64,000 nucleotides of DNA from positions 627,501 through 691,500 of the forward strand of contig OU862935.1 in NCBI GenBank assembly GCA_917880885.1, read 5' to 3'. Shown one piece after another: positions 1 to 9,741 of the stretch. This DNA is from Limnephilus marmoratus (lineage: Eukaryota; Arthropoda; Insecta; Trichoptera; Limnephilidae). The notes below the pieces were generated by a model that saw only the letters and a program-made list of their open reading frames with translations, was not told where the DNA came from and did no database searches. Position numbers and translations under genes: made by a program. Numbering within the stretch: position 1 is the first letter of the stretch; every line of letters begins with the position of its first letter.

Positions 1-63
1 TCCTTGAATAGTAAACCTTCTGTTACTTACACCGGGCGGGTATGTGGTGGGTAACCTCTAATT
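1..63. repeat. Edge fragment of the ACATTGGAGG MITE
   Basis: Closely resembles 17486-17545 (shared CTGTTAC, GGGCGGGTA, GTGGTGGGT) and so belongs to the small family seen whole at 17411-17547 and 55732-55870. It is cut by the window edge. Confidence 0.35.
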
Positions 64-190
64 CACTTCGAATAAGAGAACGTTTTCCTTCAAAATGTGT
101 CAGTAGATGAATCCACAACTGGAAATTAACATTCTGATCACAAAACTGGTTTAAAATTAAGGGTGAATCTGCTTGCATTTTAAGACATTT
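64..190. repeat. Fragment like the internal repeat of the hAT element at 44.8 kb
   Basis: The phrases GATGAATCCACAACTGG, CACAAAACTGGTTT and GGTGAATCTGC recur in the same order in the roughly 200-bp internal repeats at 45.3-46.1 kb. From here to about 280 nothing else is recognised. Confidence 0.35.
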
Positions 191-279
191 TACTTACGCC
201 CTACCTGTAATTACCGCTGCCCTATCTTAATTCAACTCTAGCTACGGCCCTGGTAACGGAAATGCGGGATCTTGGCGTA

Positions 280-975
280 ATAATGGGCGAGAAGCTAGAC
301 TTCGCGAAATAAATAAATTTGCTTCGTTTGCTTGAGATTTCCCAGAAGGTCATTTTTAAAATTTTTCGTCAACATTAAAAAAATCATACCTTCGAATTTT
401 GACATGAAGACGTAAAAATTTATTATAGTCCTATATAGCCAATGAAATAACCTGTATTTTACCGTTTATGTCATATTTGTAGGATTTATGAAAAAAATAT
501 TTAAAAAATTTAAAAAGTTTATAATCGCGCGAATCCTGGGTGTTTTTTACTTGAAACTGCCGTGAGGGATACTTATTCGGGTCAACATAGAATATTTTGG
601 GTTTTTGTATGTTATCTGTGGTATACTTGATAATTAAAGGTGCAAATCTATGGAAAAAGAACTTAATTTTATCTGTAAACAAATTCAGCGGTAAACAGCT
701 GTTCACAAATTCGGCGGGAAAATTTTTATTTTAATTTATTTTTAACATTGTTCTAAAATAGTCTACGAAGTTCAGATTTACGACATCTATGGTCATAATA
801 GATAAAGCATTTCAATAGCTTCGTGTTAAAATAAATGGCTGGCCAAGGAAATGTTCTAAATAATTACAATAAATGTTTTACGAATGGTAGGAAAATGTGG
901 TCCATTGTGGACCGAAATCAATCGTAGAAAAATAAAAGTGGTCCATTTTTCCACCGAAATCGCTCCAGTGGGTAG
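280..975 (-). mobile_element. piggyBac-like non-autonomous element, truncated copy
   Basis: Reads as the reverse complement of the complete copy at 38760-39702, including the CCACTGGAG end (970s) and the tract with a 91-codon frame at 431-706. The frame is only partly kept among copies and matches no protein I recognise, so I do not call a gene. The opposite end and the TTAA site are missing. Confidence 0.5.
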
Positions 976-1416
976 CAAGTGAACAGCTCTTTTGCAGAGC
1001 TGGTCAATTATGCGACACGAGGCGATACTCTTTGAAGGGTGAAAACGCAGAAAAATAGCTTTTTATGTGCCACAACATCACGTTGTTCAATTTTGATTAT
1101 TAAAACTATTTAAAACAAGTTATTATTATATTCTTTATAACGCACCAGATTTAAATGTCCGGGTTAAATTTTCCCCACAGGAAAAACTAAACCCTTTCAC
1201 ACACTTCCCCAAATGATCATCTAGTCAACCCACGCTATGCAATTGCACTGTATAAGTATTATAAATACAAAACAATACAAGAACAACATGTCAACTTACT
1301 AGAAACCAAATGGGAATATAATTCACCGACTCCAGATATTTTCATATCAGAGGGTGCGGCTCTGTGGCATTTCTAATTGAACCTATAAAACCTACTGATC
1401 TCTCAATATAAATATT
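976..1416. other. Non-coding, probably LINE 3' UTR in part
   Basis: No coding frame or repeat recognised. It directly follows the stop codon of the R4/Dong-like reverse transcriptase (minus strand), so the part near 1200-1416 may be its 3' untranslated region. Confidence 0.3.
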
Positions 1417-3225
1417 TTAAAAATCTTTTGTAATCCTACATGTATTTAAAATTACTGATTTTTGCATTTTTATATACAAATTCTTTGACAAATCTAATAT
1501 GCTTAAATTTTGAATCAGATTCCTAGGTATTATGCCAGTGGCCGAAATAATAAATGGTAATATTTTTATAGTCCAAGAATGCCAAATTCTTTTAATCTCA
1601 TTTCCTAAATCTGTGTATTTTCTTATTTTTTCAGAAACAGTTTTTTTAATATTACAGGAATTTGGAATAGCTACATCAATGATGTAAGTTTTTTTTTTAA
1701 TTTTGTCATGTAAAACTATGTCAGGTCTATTATGACCAATTGTTCTGTCTGTTAGTATAGTTTTATCATAATATATTTTATAAAATTCATTTTCTAAAAA
1801 TGAATTTGGTTCATATTCATAATATGGTACTATATTACGGCAGTCAATCAAGTTATGTTTAATGACCAAATTTTGGTGAATTATTTTTAAAACCTGATTG
1901 TGCCTAAATGTGTACTCGGACGGCGTTAATATAAAACATCCCGATATAATATGTTCTATAGTTTCCGGAAAAGCCAAACATTTTCTACATAAATCATCAA
2001 TTTGATTTATATCTTTGATTATATGCTTCCTATAATTTTTAGTATTAATGACTCTATCTTGAATGGCAAGCATAAATCCTTCTATTTCTGCGCTCACCTC
2101 TCCAATGCTCGACCATTTGTTTGACGAAAGTTTGTCAACATGCGTTTGGTTGAGATAATTGAAGTGTTTTGCATGAATAATTTTATTTGACCAGGAATCT
2201 AATAATTCCTGGTTAGTATTTATAAGAATGTTGGCATTCTCGTCATATAAATTTAATGGTGTAATGTTTATATCTGCCTTGCAAATTATTCTGTGCATTT
2301 CTGGGCTATTAGCTTTCCTACGGAAAAAAATTCTAAGCATTTCTACCTGATTATGTTTCAAAGATGTTATTTTGACTACACCTCTACCTCCTAAATTTCT
2401 AGGTAAATTAATTCGTTCTATAGCTGAATTTGGATGATGGCAATTAAACTTTGTTAACGTAGTTCTAATTAATCGTTCTAAACTATCTAAATCTATATTG
2501 GACCATTTAATTATGCCAAATGAGTACGTTAATAGAGGTATTGCCCAAGTATTTATTGCTTTTACTAAATTTTTAGCAGATAGATTGCATTTTAACATTT
2601 TTCTGATCCTAGTTTGAAATTTAATCCTAATATCATGTTTAATACTAGTGTGATCTAATCTATTCGATTGCGGGTATCCTAAATATTTATAAACCTCATC
2701 CCCTTTCATACTTTTAATTTTGAAATTTCTGAATATACCCTCGTCTCCATCTACAATTTTGCCTTTCTCTATATGGATCGTTTTACATTTATCTAAACCA
2801 AAAGTCATTTTAATATCATCTGAAAAAAATTTAACTACCTTAATCATTTTCTCTAAATTTGATTGAGAATTTGAAAATAATTTTATATCATCCATATATA
2901 ATAGATGTGAAACTATACTACTCTCTCTTGTATTACTTTTAATTTTTATTCCAAACTTGCTTTTCATTAACACTTTAGATAGAGGATTCAATGCTAAGCA
3001 AAACCAAAGAGGACTCAATGAGTCTCCTTGAAAAATCCCTCTTTTTATTGAAATGCCCGGTACTACTATTTTCTTACCTTTTAAATTTACTAGTAAATCT
3101 GTATTCCAAAAGGACATAATATTGTTCAAAAAGCTAATTATAATTGGGTTAACTTTGTATATTTTTAATATTTTGATTAGCCACGAGTGCGGGACACTGT
3201 CAAAAGCTTTTTGATAATCTATATA
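1417..3225 (-). CDS. R4/Dong-type LINE: reverse transcriptase plus restriction-like endonuclease, 5'-truncated
   Basis: An open frame of about 600 codons with no internal stop. From the 5' side: DYQKAFDSVPHSWL (RT palm, first Asp), GIFQGDSLSP, and YMDD at residues 78-81 (counting the Leu/Met at 3129 as 1). Thumb region follows, then a CCHC zinc knuckle (Cys381, Cys384, His393, Cys398) and a restriction-like endonuclease core RPD (468-470) ... TYIIDVAIP (Asp485) with a KIRKY helix. This order is that of site-selective non-LTR elements (R2/R4/Dong/CRE group); the YMDD variant is like R4/Dong. The N-terminal part is missing: the frame runs into a TATAAT-rich microsatellite at 3217-3262. The intact frame suggests a recent, 5'-truncated insertion. 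Confidence 0.85.
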   Translation of the reverse strand, partial: YIDYQKAFDSVPHSWLIKILKIYKVNPIIISFLNNIMSFWNTDLLVNLKGKKIVVPGISIKRGIFQGDSLSPLWFCLALNPLSKVLMKSKFGIKIKSNTRESSIVSHLLYMDDIKLFSNSQSNLEKMIKVVKFFSDDIKMTFGLDKCKTIHIEKGKIVDGDEGIFRNFKIKSMKGDEVYKYLGYPQSNRLDHTSIKHDIRIKFQTRIRKMLKCNLSAKNLVKAINTWAIPLLTYSFGIIKWSNIDLDSLERLIRTTLTKFNCHHPNSAIERINLPRNLGGRGVVKITSLKHNQVEMLRIFFRRKANSPEMHRIICKADINITPLNLYDENANILINTNQELLDSWSNKIIHAKHFNYLNQTHVDKLSSNKWSSIGEVSAEIEGFMLAIQDRVINTKNYRKHIIKDINQIDDLCRKCLAFPETIEHIISGCFILTPSEYTFRHNQVLKIIHQNLVIKHNLIDCRNIVPYYEYEPNSFLENEFYKIYYDKTILTDRTIGHNRPDIVLHDKIKKKTYIIDVAIPNSCNIKKTVSEKIRKYTDLGNEIKRIWHSWTIKILPFIISATGIIPRNLIQNLSILDLSKNLYIKMQKSVILNTCRITKDF

Positions 3226-3262
3226 ATTATAATTATAATTATATTATATTATATTATGCAAA
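3217..3262. repeat. TATAAT/TAAT microsatellite at the LINE 5' junction
   Basis: Alternating ATTATA units directly abut the truncated 5' end of the R4/Dong-like frame. Dong from Bombyx is known to insert into TAA repeats, so this may be target sequence. Confidence 0.6.
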
Positions 3263-3300
3263 AATAGTGCATTTTCATTTTTTTTTTCAATTTAACTATT

Positions 3301-3352
3301 CTCGGTCTCGGCTCTCGGTCTCGGTCTCGGCCGAGAACGAAAAACTCGGTCG
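3301..3352. repeat. TCTCGG short tandem repeat
   Basis: Several TCTCGG units ending in CGGCCGAG, a short self-complementary block. No gene is attached. Confidence 0.5.
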
Positions 3353-3422
3353 ACCCTTATAAAGCAGTAATTGTTAAATGAAACACTAGTATATATTGAA
3401 TTATTTGGCGGGTAGGAGATAA

Positions 3423-3495
3423 GCCGACATAGCTCAGGGGTTAGAGCATTTGACCGGAAATCAGAAGGACACGGGTTCGAGTCCCGTCGGCGGCA
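3423..3495 (+). pseudogene. tRNA-Phe-like pseudogene, anticodon loop altered (GGA)
   Basis: A 73-base cloverleaf: acceptor GCCGACA/CGGCGGC (two mismatches), D arm GCTC/GAGC, T arm ACGGG-TTCGAGT-CCCGT, discriminator A. The loop reads CCGGAAA, so anticodon GGA with C at position 33 in place of the near-universal U. The variable arm is short, which excludes tRNA-Ser. The body is most like tRNA-Phe. Likely a decayed tRNA or SINE head. Confidence 0.6.
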
Positions 3496-4155
3496 TGTAT
3501 CTTTTCTTGGGAGATTTTTTCAATGTAGATGAGTGTTTCAGGATAATAATTATTACTTATAATAATTGTTCCGATAAATAGGGCCGTACCTGAGTGGTTA
3601 AAAACGTGATAATAATATGACAGTCTTGTGTTAATCATAAAACCGCAAAAAAGTTTCCTTGCAGAAAACAAGTCAGTTAGAATAAATGAAGCAATTAATA
3701 ATGCATTTATGTATAATGCAGGTATTTTATATAACGTACAGGAAAATCTTTTCTTAAGAGGAAACCCGGTCGCCGAGATATTTGAACAATAGGTATTTTA
3801 TCAAACTGTTACTGTCACTGTCACTCTTACTATACCAAAATACTGAGCGAAAGGGACAACTACACCTCAGGCTGATAATATCTAAATAAAATCATCAAAA
3901 TCGAGCTTTTCTATTTCCCACTTTTCTCCTCCAAAACAGGACCGAACTTTAAGATTTTAAAAGCGAAAACTTATTTAGCACCGTTGTGATTTGAAACTCG
4001 ATGAAACGAAAACGGCCGACACTAAAAATTGACAAACACATACATCTATAGTATTTAGCCTGGGGGAGAATGAAATAGACTAATCAATGTCCTCTTTGTG
4101 CGGTGCTTCGTAGATTAAAATGTAAAATAATTTTTGAAGTTGGTAACAATCTCTA
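3496..4155. other. Non-coding; dispersed-repeat pieces
   Basis: Stretches at 4003-4110 recur near 58.1 kb (ACATCTATAG, GAGAATGA) and the words GTGCGGTGCTTCGTAG recur, inverted, near 4890 and 57.7 kb. No gene seen. Confidence 0.4.
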
Positions 4156-4547
4156 TCTCTATATGTATATTATAAATTAAAGTCCTCCGCCACGTCTGTC
4201 TGTCTGTTCGCGATAAACTCAAAAACTGCTGAACGTATTTTCATGCGGTTTTCACCAATATACAGAGTGATTCATGAGGAAGGTTTAGGTATATAATTTT
4301 TCAAGTTCGTGTGTGAATTGGTTGAAATATATAATTAAAGTAGAATGTCTGTATCCACATCCGCCAGCCCGCTCGTCCACCACTGGACGAGCGGGCTGGC
4401 GAGCGGGCGGTGTGGATTTTATTTGTGTGCAAATTAACAGATGGCGGCGTGAGCTAATAACACTTGGTTATAAAGGTTGGATAACCATCCAGTAGATGGC
4501 GTTGTGTTTTGTCTATAGCCACGGCAACGTGTGGCCAGGTCAGCTAG
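4156..4547 (+). mobile_element. Non-autonomous Helitron (subfamily with TCAGCTAG end)
   Basis: Starts TCTCTATATG after an A (4155) and ends CAGCTAG before a T (4548), the Helitron A|T insertion pattern. Just before the end is a hairpin (GCCACGGCAACGTGTGGC). The same 5' end is at 30843 and the same 3' end, reversed, at 40542. Confidence 0.75.
4362..4401. repeat. Perfect 18-bp hairpin inside the Helitron
   Basis: Arms 4362-4379 and 4384-4401 (CGCCAGCCCGCTCGTCCA and its complement) with a CCAC loop. The sister copy near 31,040 has only the second arm, so this is a local inverted duplication. Confidence 0.85.
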
Positions 4548-4973
4548 TATTATAATAAATAAAATACAAATAAACTAAACCTACAATTATCCTACTCCTG
4601 ATATTCTGCATTCGTCTCATTCTCTCGAAGTTTAGTTTTCTGAATGTTTCACTTCTACCGCCTGTGAACTGCACACATGTTTTTTTACTAACTGTATTAG
4701 AAGAAAATGCTTTATGTCTGTACGTTTTAACTCCTAACTCCTATAAAAATAAACTTATCAAAAAAAAGAAAAACGCCAGTGGTCGATATCTATGTATATT
4801 ATATTTTTTTTAAATACAGAGTGTGGAATGAAACACACGCGGTAGAAGTGAAACCTTCAGAAAACTAAAGTCGACAAGAGTGGAGAGGCTACGAAGCACC
4901 GCACAAACAGGAGACCTCAGGAGAATCTCAGTCTCTCGCAGGCTAAATCCTAAAGGTGTATTGTTTGTCTCTT
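4548..4973. other. Dispersed-repeat DNA
   Basis: Words around TTTTCTGAAGGTTTCACTTC and GAAGCACCGCACAAA occur twice here in opposite orientation (4640, 4830-4900) and again at 57.7 and 58.6 kb. Probably ends of an unclassified transposon. Confidence 0.35.
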
Positions 4974-5540
4974 TTTACTAACTAACTAACTAACCATCAC
5001 GTCGTGTCTCCGCAGAGGTAGGCAGAGAGGACGTACCGCCAAACAACTCGATCTTGACACACACTCCTTGCCTCGTTCACATTCATACATCGTCTCATAC
5101 AAGCTCTTCTATTATTCCAACTCTTCACATGACCCGACTCAAGTATCTAATTCACTTGGTCGTGCCATGCCTTCCTCGGGCGACCCTGACTTCTTCTACT
5201 ATTCACATTTACGTCATACATTCTCCTTACACTCCTATCCTCGTTCATTCGCTCTGCATGTCCAAACCATCTGAGCGTCCCTTTCTTAATCTTACTCATT
5301 ACGCTTACATCAGCCTTGCATTCTTCGCAGATCTCCACATTTCTCACACGATCGTACATGGTTTTACCACACATACGCCTCAGGGATCTCATTTCTACAG
5401 CATTCAGTCTACTTTCATCCTTCCTCTGCCAGTTCCATGCCTCACTGCCATACATCAGGGTAGGTACCAGCACTCCATATGGACGGCTTTTATTGTCTCT
5501 TTTTGATGTCGCTATTTTTAGTTTCATCGAGTCTCAAATA
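4974..5540 (-). pseudogene. RTE-like LINE 3' fragment, C-terminal ORF region
   Basis: The 126-codon frame at 5147-5527 has the RT C-terminal pattern [42 protein letters not shown] and GRPRKAWHDQV seen in many insect LINEs. A stop follows VN, where the copy at 25.8 kb reads on for about 50 more codons. Its 3' end is at the (TTAG)n run at 4974. The 5' side is split from downstream DNA by the hAT insertion at 5549. Confidence 0.7.
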
Positions 5541-5825
5541 ACGACTGCCAGGGCTGGGCAGTATTTGAAATACTTGTAATTGAAATACGTATTTGAAATA
5601 CAAATACGTATTTTGTATTTGTATTTCAATTACTTCCTAAAAATGTATTTTGTAATTGGTATTTCAATTACCTGGGGCTGAGGTATTTTGTAATTTGTAT
5701 TTCAAATACTTATGGCTTCAAAATACATTTTCAAATACATTTAGCGATCTTAATAATGATAATGAAAAATAAACTGACATAGATAATACGTAGACTAAAA
5801 ACGCTAGAATCCAGAGCTATATAAT

Positions 5826-5905
5826 AATAATAATAAATTTGGACAACTTATATAGCGCTGTTTTTGCGAAAAATCGCCTCAAGAGCGCTGTACAAATTAG
5901 CATGG
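5826..5905 (+). repeat. Dispersed repeat with (AAT)n end
   Basis: Contains TATAGCGCTGTTTTTGCG ... GAGCGCTGTACAAATTA next to an AAT run. The same block occurs at 32150-32215 and 34990-35062 in the other orientation; probably a retroelement 3' end. Confidence 0.55.
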
Positions 5906-5934
5906 ATTTTACATTAGAATTATTTACTTAACTT

Positions 5935-6130
5935 AGGAGGCTAGATAACAACTCGTCTTGCAGCTATCAAGCGCATGTTTTATTGGAATTCTAGCCCCCC
6001 GATAAATTAAATAAAATATCTTTTTATATGTACGTATTTCAATTTACTTAACTATGTAGGGGGCTAGATAACCACTCGTCTTGCAGCTATCAAGCGCATG
6101 GATTATTGGAATTCTTGCCCCCCAATAATA
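5935..6130. repeat. Direct tandem duplication, unit about 120 bp
   Basis: GGCTAGATAAC-ACTCGTCTTG and CAGCTATCAAGCGCATG ... TTGGAATTCT-GCCCCCC occur at 5939-6000 and 6061-6122 inside the hAT element. Confidence 0.8.
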
Positions 6131-6649
6131 CGTTTACCTTATGTATTTAGTAATCTACTTAACATCCTTAGTCTAACTTAATCTAACTTAATCTATGTTA
6201 TGTATGTTAATATTTAGAGTTGGCAACACGTCCTGTGCTATATAGCACTGTTATTGTACATTTTCTATCATATTTGTATCATATTATATAATGCTGGTCA
6301 TAGCTTTATAATGTACTTTTTTGTGTCATAGTATTAGATCAAGCACTATAGGAATAATTTGACTGAATACTAGATTATTTTTAAGTTAATTACAGTAGAG
6401 CGCACTTGAAGTGAAATAACTAGTGTCTGACCGAAATAGGATTTTCTATCGAAAACGAAACCGAATATTCAATATCTGTCTCAGTTTCGGCCGAAACCGA
6501 AACCGAAACTTTTTTAGACACGTTAAAAATCTATTGTTTACTGAAATTCGGCTTATTTTTTACACTTATATTCACTATAAAGTAAGGACCTCATAAATTG
6601 AGTATTATAATTTTATTTGCGTTTACAATCACAACATTTTTTTTACATT

Positions 6650-7330
6650 AACTCCACATGAGAGGCCCTGAGGAAAATAATTTCCCTCAGGGCGTATGTC
6701 ATCTTTCAAGATGCTGTATGGAGGGTCTTTTTGGGGAGAGGAAGGAGTAAATAGTCTTGAAGAGACCCATGTTGTAGGAGGGAGGAAACATAGAGGCCGG
6801 CAAAACGTTCCACAGCCGAGCTGTTGAACTCAAAAATGAGTCATAGAAACGACCCGTTCTCATGTGACTAATGTCAACCATGTACATATGTTGGGCGCAT
6901 GTTTGGCATGTTCCTCGACTACGCACTGGTGCCGAGGGGATCAATGGCGCTATTTCCTCAGAGTATGTTCCATTGTATTACCGGTAGAACAAGGACAGAT
7001 TCCCACCTGACGCCTACGCTCTAAAGATCGCAATGCGTTTGTGTTAGGAGAATCTATTAATTGGACCACCGGTTTCTGCACAGAGTCGAGGGTTTTTTTT
7101 TTAAGGTATTTTGGGGCTCCAGACCAGAGGTGGCTGCCAAATTCAATAGTGGGGCGCAGTTGCGATTTGTACAGTGTTAGCAGTTGTGTACTATTAAAGT
7201 ATCTGCGGGTCCTGTACAGTACGCCCAGTTTCTGAGAGTCTAACTTACATGACTCTGGCTTCGATGGAGCCCCCATACCTGAGCTGGTCACTTAGAGTTA
7301 CTGCCTCCGTTCACTGAGATACTTACAAGA
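6650..7330 (-). pseudogene. LINE-L copy a: RT C-terminal region and 3' tail
   Basis: Frames at 6950-7291 and 6699-6944 encode [19 protein letters not shown], then [20 protein letters not shown] and SPKRPSIQH, the C-terminal end of a Jockey-like reverse transcriptase; the parts are in different frames. After the stop is the family hairpin (CCCTGAGGGAAATTATTTTC and complement) and a T/A-rich 3' end near 6650. Its 5' continuation (CGGAAGATTGCTTCCGTTGA) appears displaced to about 7965-8045. Confidence 0.75.
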
Positions 7331-7499
7331 TACTTGATCTTCGTGCGTGTGTCATTCGCGCCGATCGTAAATACCCCCCGTACGATTTTGCTAGTGCCCG
7401 TTCACGGTGCTACGCGGTGGCTGTCGGTTTCCAATCAGTATCACGATACCGACGGTGCTGATCGCACGCAACGCGTCGCATCATTTGTGTCTGATACTT

Positions 7500-7665
7500 A
7501 TTCATTTACAGACGAAGTAAGAGGGGATGCAGCACAGCTTCTCCAGGTACCAAATTGGAAGTCAGCCGCTGAGGACAGGAGGAGTTGGAGGCGACTGTTG
7601 CAGGAGGCCAAAGCTCGATATGGGCTGTAGCGCCATCGAAGAAGAAGAAGAAGACTTATTCATTT
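7500..7665 (+). pseudogene. LINE C-terminal remnant with (GAA)n tail
   Basis: Reads VPNWKSAAEDRRSWRRLL then QEAKARYGL and a stop, followed by GAAGAAGAAGAAG. This is the usual C-terminal end of RTE-like LINEs. It interrupts the LINE-L copy. Confidence 0.6.
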
Positions 7666-8106
7666 GATGTTTGACAGAAATGAAGTCGGAACATGAAAGT
7701 AATCTTTAATTTGTTCTGGAAGTGGAAAAACTTTACTTTACTAGAATACGTAAGAAAGGATTTAGTGGAGATGGCATGGATTGATGTTGGAAAAAAGTCA
7801 TATGACATCGCTTGACAGCGTGTTAACTCCACGGCTGCACGTGAAAAATGATCAAGTTCAGTATATTTCGGATAGCGCCGTGTACGGAGACTAGCATTAA
7901 AAAGTAGTATATCAGCAGAATATTTGTGGTTTCGTCACAATTACGTAGATTGTAAGTATCTCCATGAACGGAGGGCCTTACACCAAGCACATCAAAGGAG
8001 GGACTGTTCGGAAGATTGCTTCCGTTGAAGGAGACTAGATTTTAATATTTATTTACACTTGTTAAATGAAATAAATAAAAATAATTGAAGTTTGTGATCA
8101 CATATA

Positions 8107-8268
8107 GGGAACGTACCCATACTACGTGACACGTTTAGGGGGAGGGGGGGTCTTCAAAATGTCACGCTCCATACAAATGAGCGGCGGGTTGCTTAGGATT
8201 TTGGTCACCGGGGGGGGGGGGGGGTTAAAAATTGCAAAAAGTTGGTCACGTAGTATGGGTACGTTCCC
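8107..8268. mobile_element. Short MITE, GGGAACGTACCC ends (Harbinger-like)
   Basis: Inverted ends GGGAACGTACCCATACTACG and complement enclose 162 bases with a run of 14 G. It shares its ends with the element at 10792-11163, where the flanks are TTA/TTA. Here the flanks are ATA and TAA, so the target site is unclear. Confidence 0.7.
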
Positions 8269-8961
8269 TAAACTCACAATACAAGCACGCCGGACCGGCC
8301 GGCGAGCTCAGTTGATGATGGTGGATGACACACGAGGCACGAACTCACCCGAAGTCAGTCAAACGGCACGCGATAATTCACGGATGCAGAGTTTCGGTGC
8401 GGCCGAAGGTTCGGCAGATTTTCTGCCGAAACCGAAACTGATGCCGAAACTAGATTTTTTTACCGAACCTTGCCGAAACCGAAACCGAACCTTCTGTCGG
8501 TCACTAGAAATAACACAAAACTGCGCTATACAAATGTCGTGTTATAATAATAATATGTTATTATTACATATATTATCTAACACCTGAGTCCTTTACCACA
8601 AATTTTACAAGTGAAGCGGAGATGAGATGTGTCTTTTGAGCAATATGATTGGTCAATTTTTGAACGTCTCTGTTTCACTCTGCTCAACATTGCTTCTATG
8701 GAAACGCACCCTTAGATAAGAGCATTTACGACAATTTATTGCAACCAAAGGTTCTACCAAAACCAAATGTATTTTGTATTTTGTAATTTGTATTTTGTAT
8801 TTGAAAGAAAAAAATGATTAAAATACTGTATTTTGTATTTTGTATTTCAAATACACGACATGAAAGTATTTTGTATTTCGTATTTTAAATACATTCGAAA
8901 AAGTATTTTGTACTTAATTTGTATTTCAATTACAGCAAAGCATGTATTTTGCCCAGCCCTG

Positions 8962-9250
8962 ACGACTGCGTTAAAGAAGTTTTCACTTCAAAAATATCTG
9001 CAGTAGTGCCAAAATCCCAGAGAGGAAAATGTTTGTATGGACAAAATACCAGTCGGTATCCTCTTAACGGGATGGTCCCTGCTAAGTTCACTTTGTACGT
9101 GATTTTCATTCGCTGTACTTAGAAAAATAACTATACTTATTAATACATAATTATAATAAAATACCATAAAACACGTTTCTCGGAAACTCTTAGTGTGAAG
9201 CTGGAAACCAGTTAATCTACATCATATTTGGAGTTGATTTTATTTAGTTA
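8962..9250. other. Non-coding flank right of the hAT element
   Basis: Continues the pre-insertion DNA after the duplicated ACGACTGC. No gene recognised. Confidence 0.3.
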
Positions 9251-9741
9251 CTAGCTGACCCGACAAACGTTGTTCTGCCATAAAATTACTTCTGGTGAAT
9301 ATTTTGGTTTATTTCGGTCAGTCCGTCTTTAACCAACACAAATAAGCTCGATGGTTTGCCCACGCAGAACATGATGCCGAATGAAATATCAAAATGACGC
9401 GACGTTGGATGTGTGGACGTGTGGATGAAAGTTCGATGAGGCGGACGTAGCGCCATCTGTCATTCAACAATATAAATAATTTCGTTCTGTTTGAAATACG
9501 AAAGACGGCTAAATTTGTTCATACAAAAATTGGGGTTATAGGTATTTTTTAATGCCAAATAAAAAAAAATACTAAAAAAAATTTGTCATAAAAATTGATT
9601 ATTTTTTCTGGACAGGGATACCCTAAAACCTATTCTCATACCTACCAAATATACATAAAAAATTCATAAAAATTGGTCAAGCCGTTTCGGTGCGCGGAGT
9701 GCGACGACAAACACCGTAACACGAGATTTTTATTTATAAGA
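9251..9741 (-). mobile_element. Non-autonomous Helitron
   Basis: On the minus strand it starts TCTTATAAATAAAAATC after an A and ends GGGTCAGCTAG before a T (position 9250). Its middle (GTTCGATGAGGCGGACGTAG, GCCATCTG) recurs at 31.2 kb. It directly abuts the next Helitron at 9742. Confidence 0.75.

Larger units (their letters stand above)
6421..8506. mobile_element. Second hAT-like element nested in the first, 8-bp TSD
   Basis: Flanked by GAAATAAC on both sides (6413-6420 and 8507-8514). Ends are TAGTG...GACCGA and its inverted equivalent TCGGTCACTA, and both subterminal regions are rich in CCGAAA/TTTCGG words. TAGTG plus an 8-bp duplication fits hAT. No transposase frame seen; LINE pieces and a small MITE lie inside. 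Confidence 0.7.
5549..8961. mobile_element. hAT-type DNA transposon remnant with 8-bp TSD (outer)
   Basis: Ends CAGGGCTGGGCA and TGCCCAGCCCTG are exact inverted repeats, and the 8 bases ACGACTGC flank both sides (5541-5548, 8962-8969). Subterminal regions are dense in GTATTTGAAATAC-like words on both sides. No transposase frame remains; the middle is filled by nested insertions. The 12-bp CAGGG termini and 8-bp target duplication are hAT hallmarks. Confidence 0.85.

Noticed and set aside
431..706. 91-codon protein gene
   Set aside because: The frame lies in a piggyBac-like repeat found three times; it is not well kept and matches no known family.
3423..3495. Functional tRNA-Ser (GGA)
   Set aside because: tRNA-Ser needs a long variable arm; this one is short, with C33 and two acceptor mismatches.
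5054..5506. 150-codon plus-strand gene
   Set aside because: It is the antisense of the RTE-like LINE fragment, as is the similar frame at 25832.
8126..8587. 153-codon gene
   Set aside because: It runs through a MITE with a 14-G run and CCGAAA-rich transposon ends.
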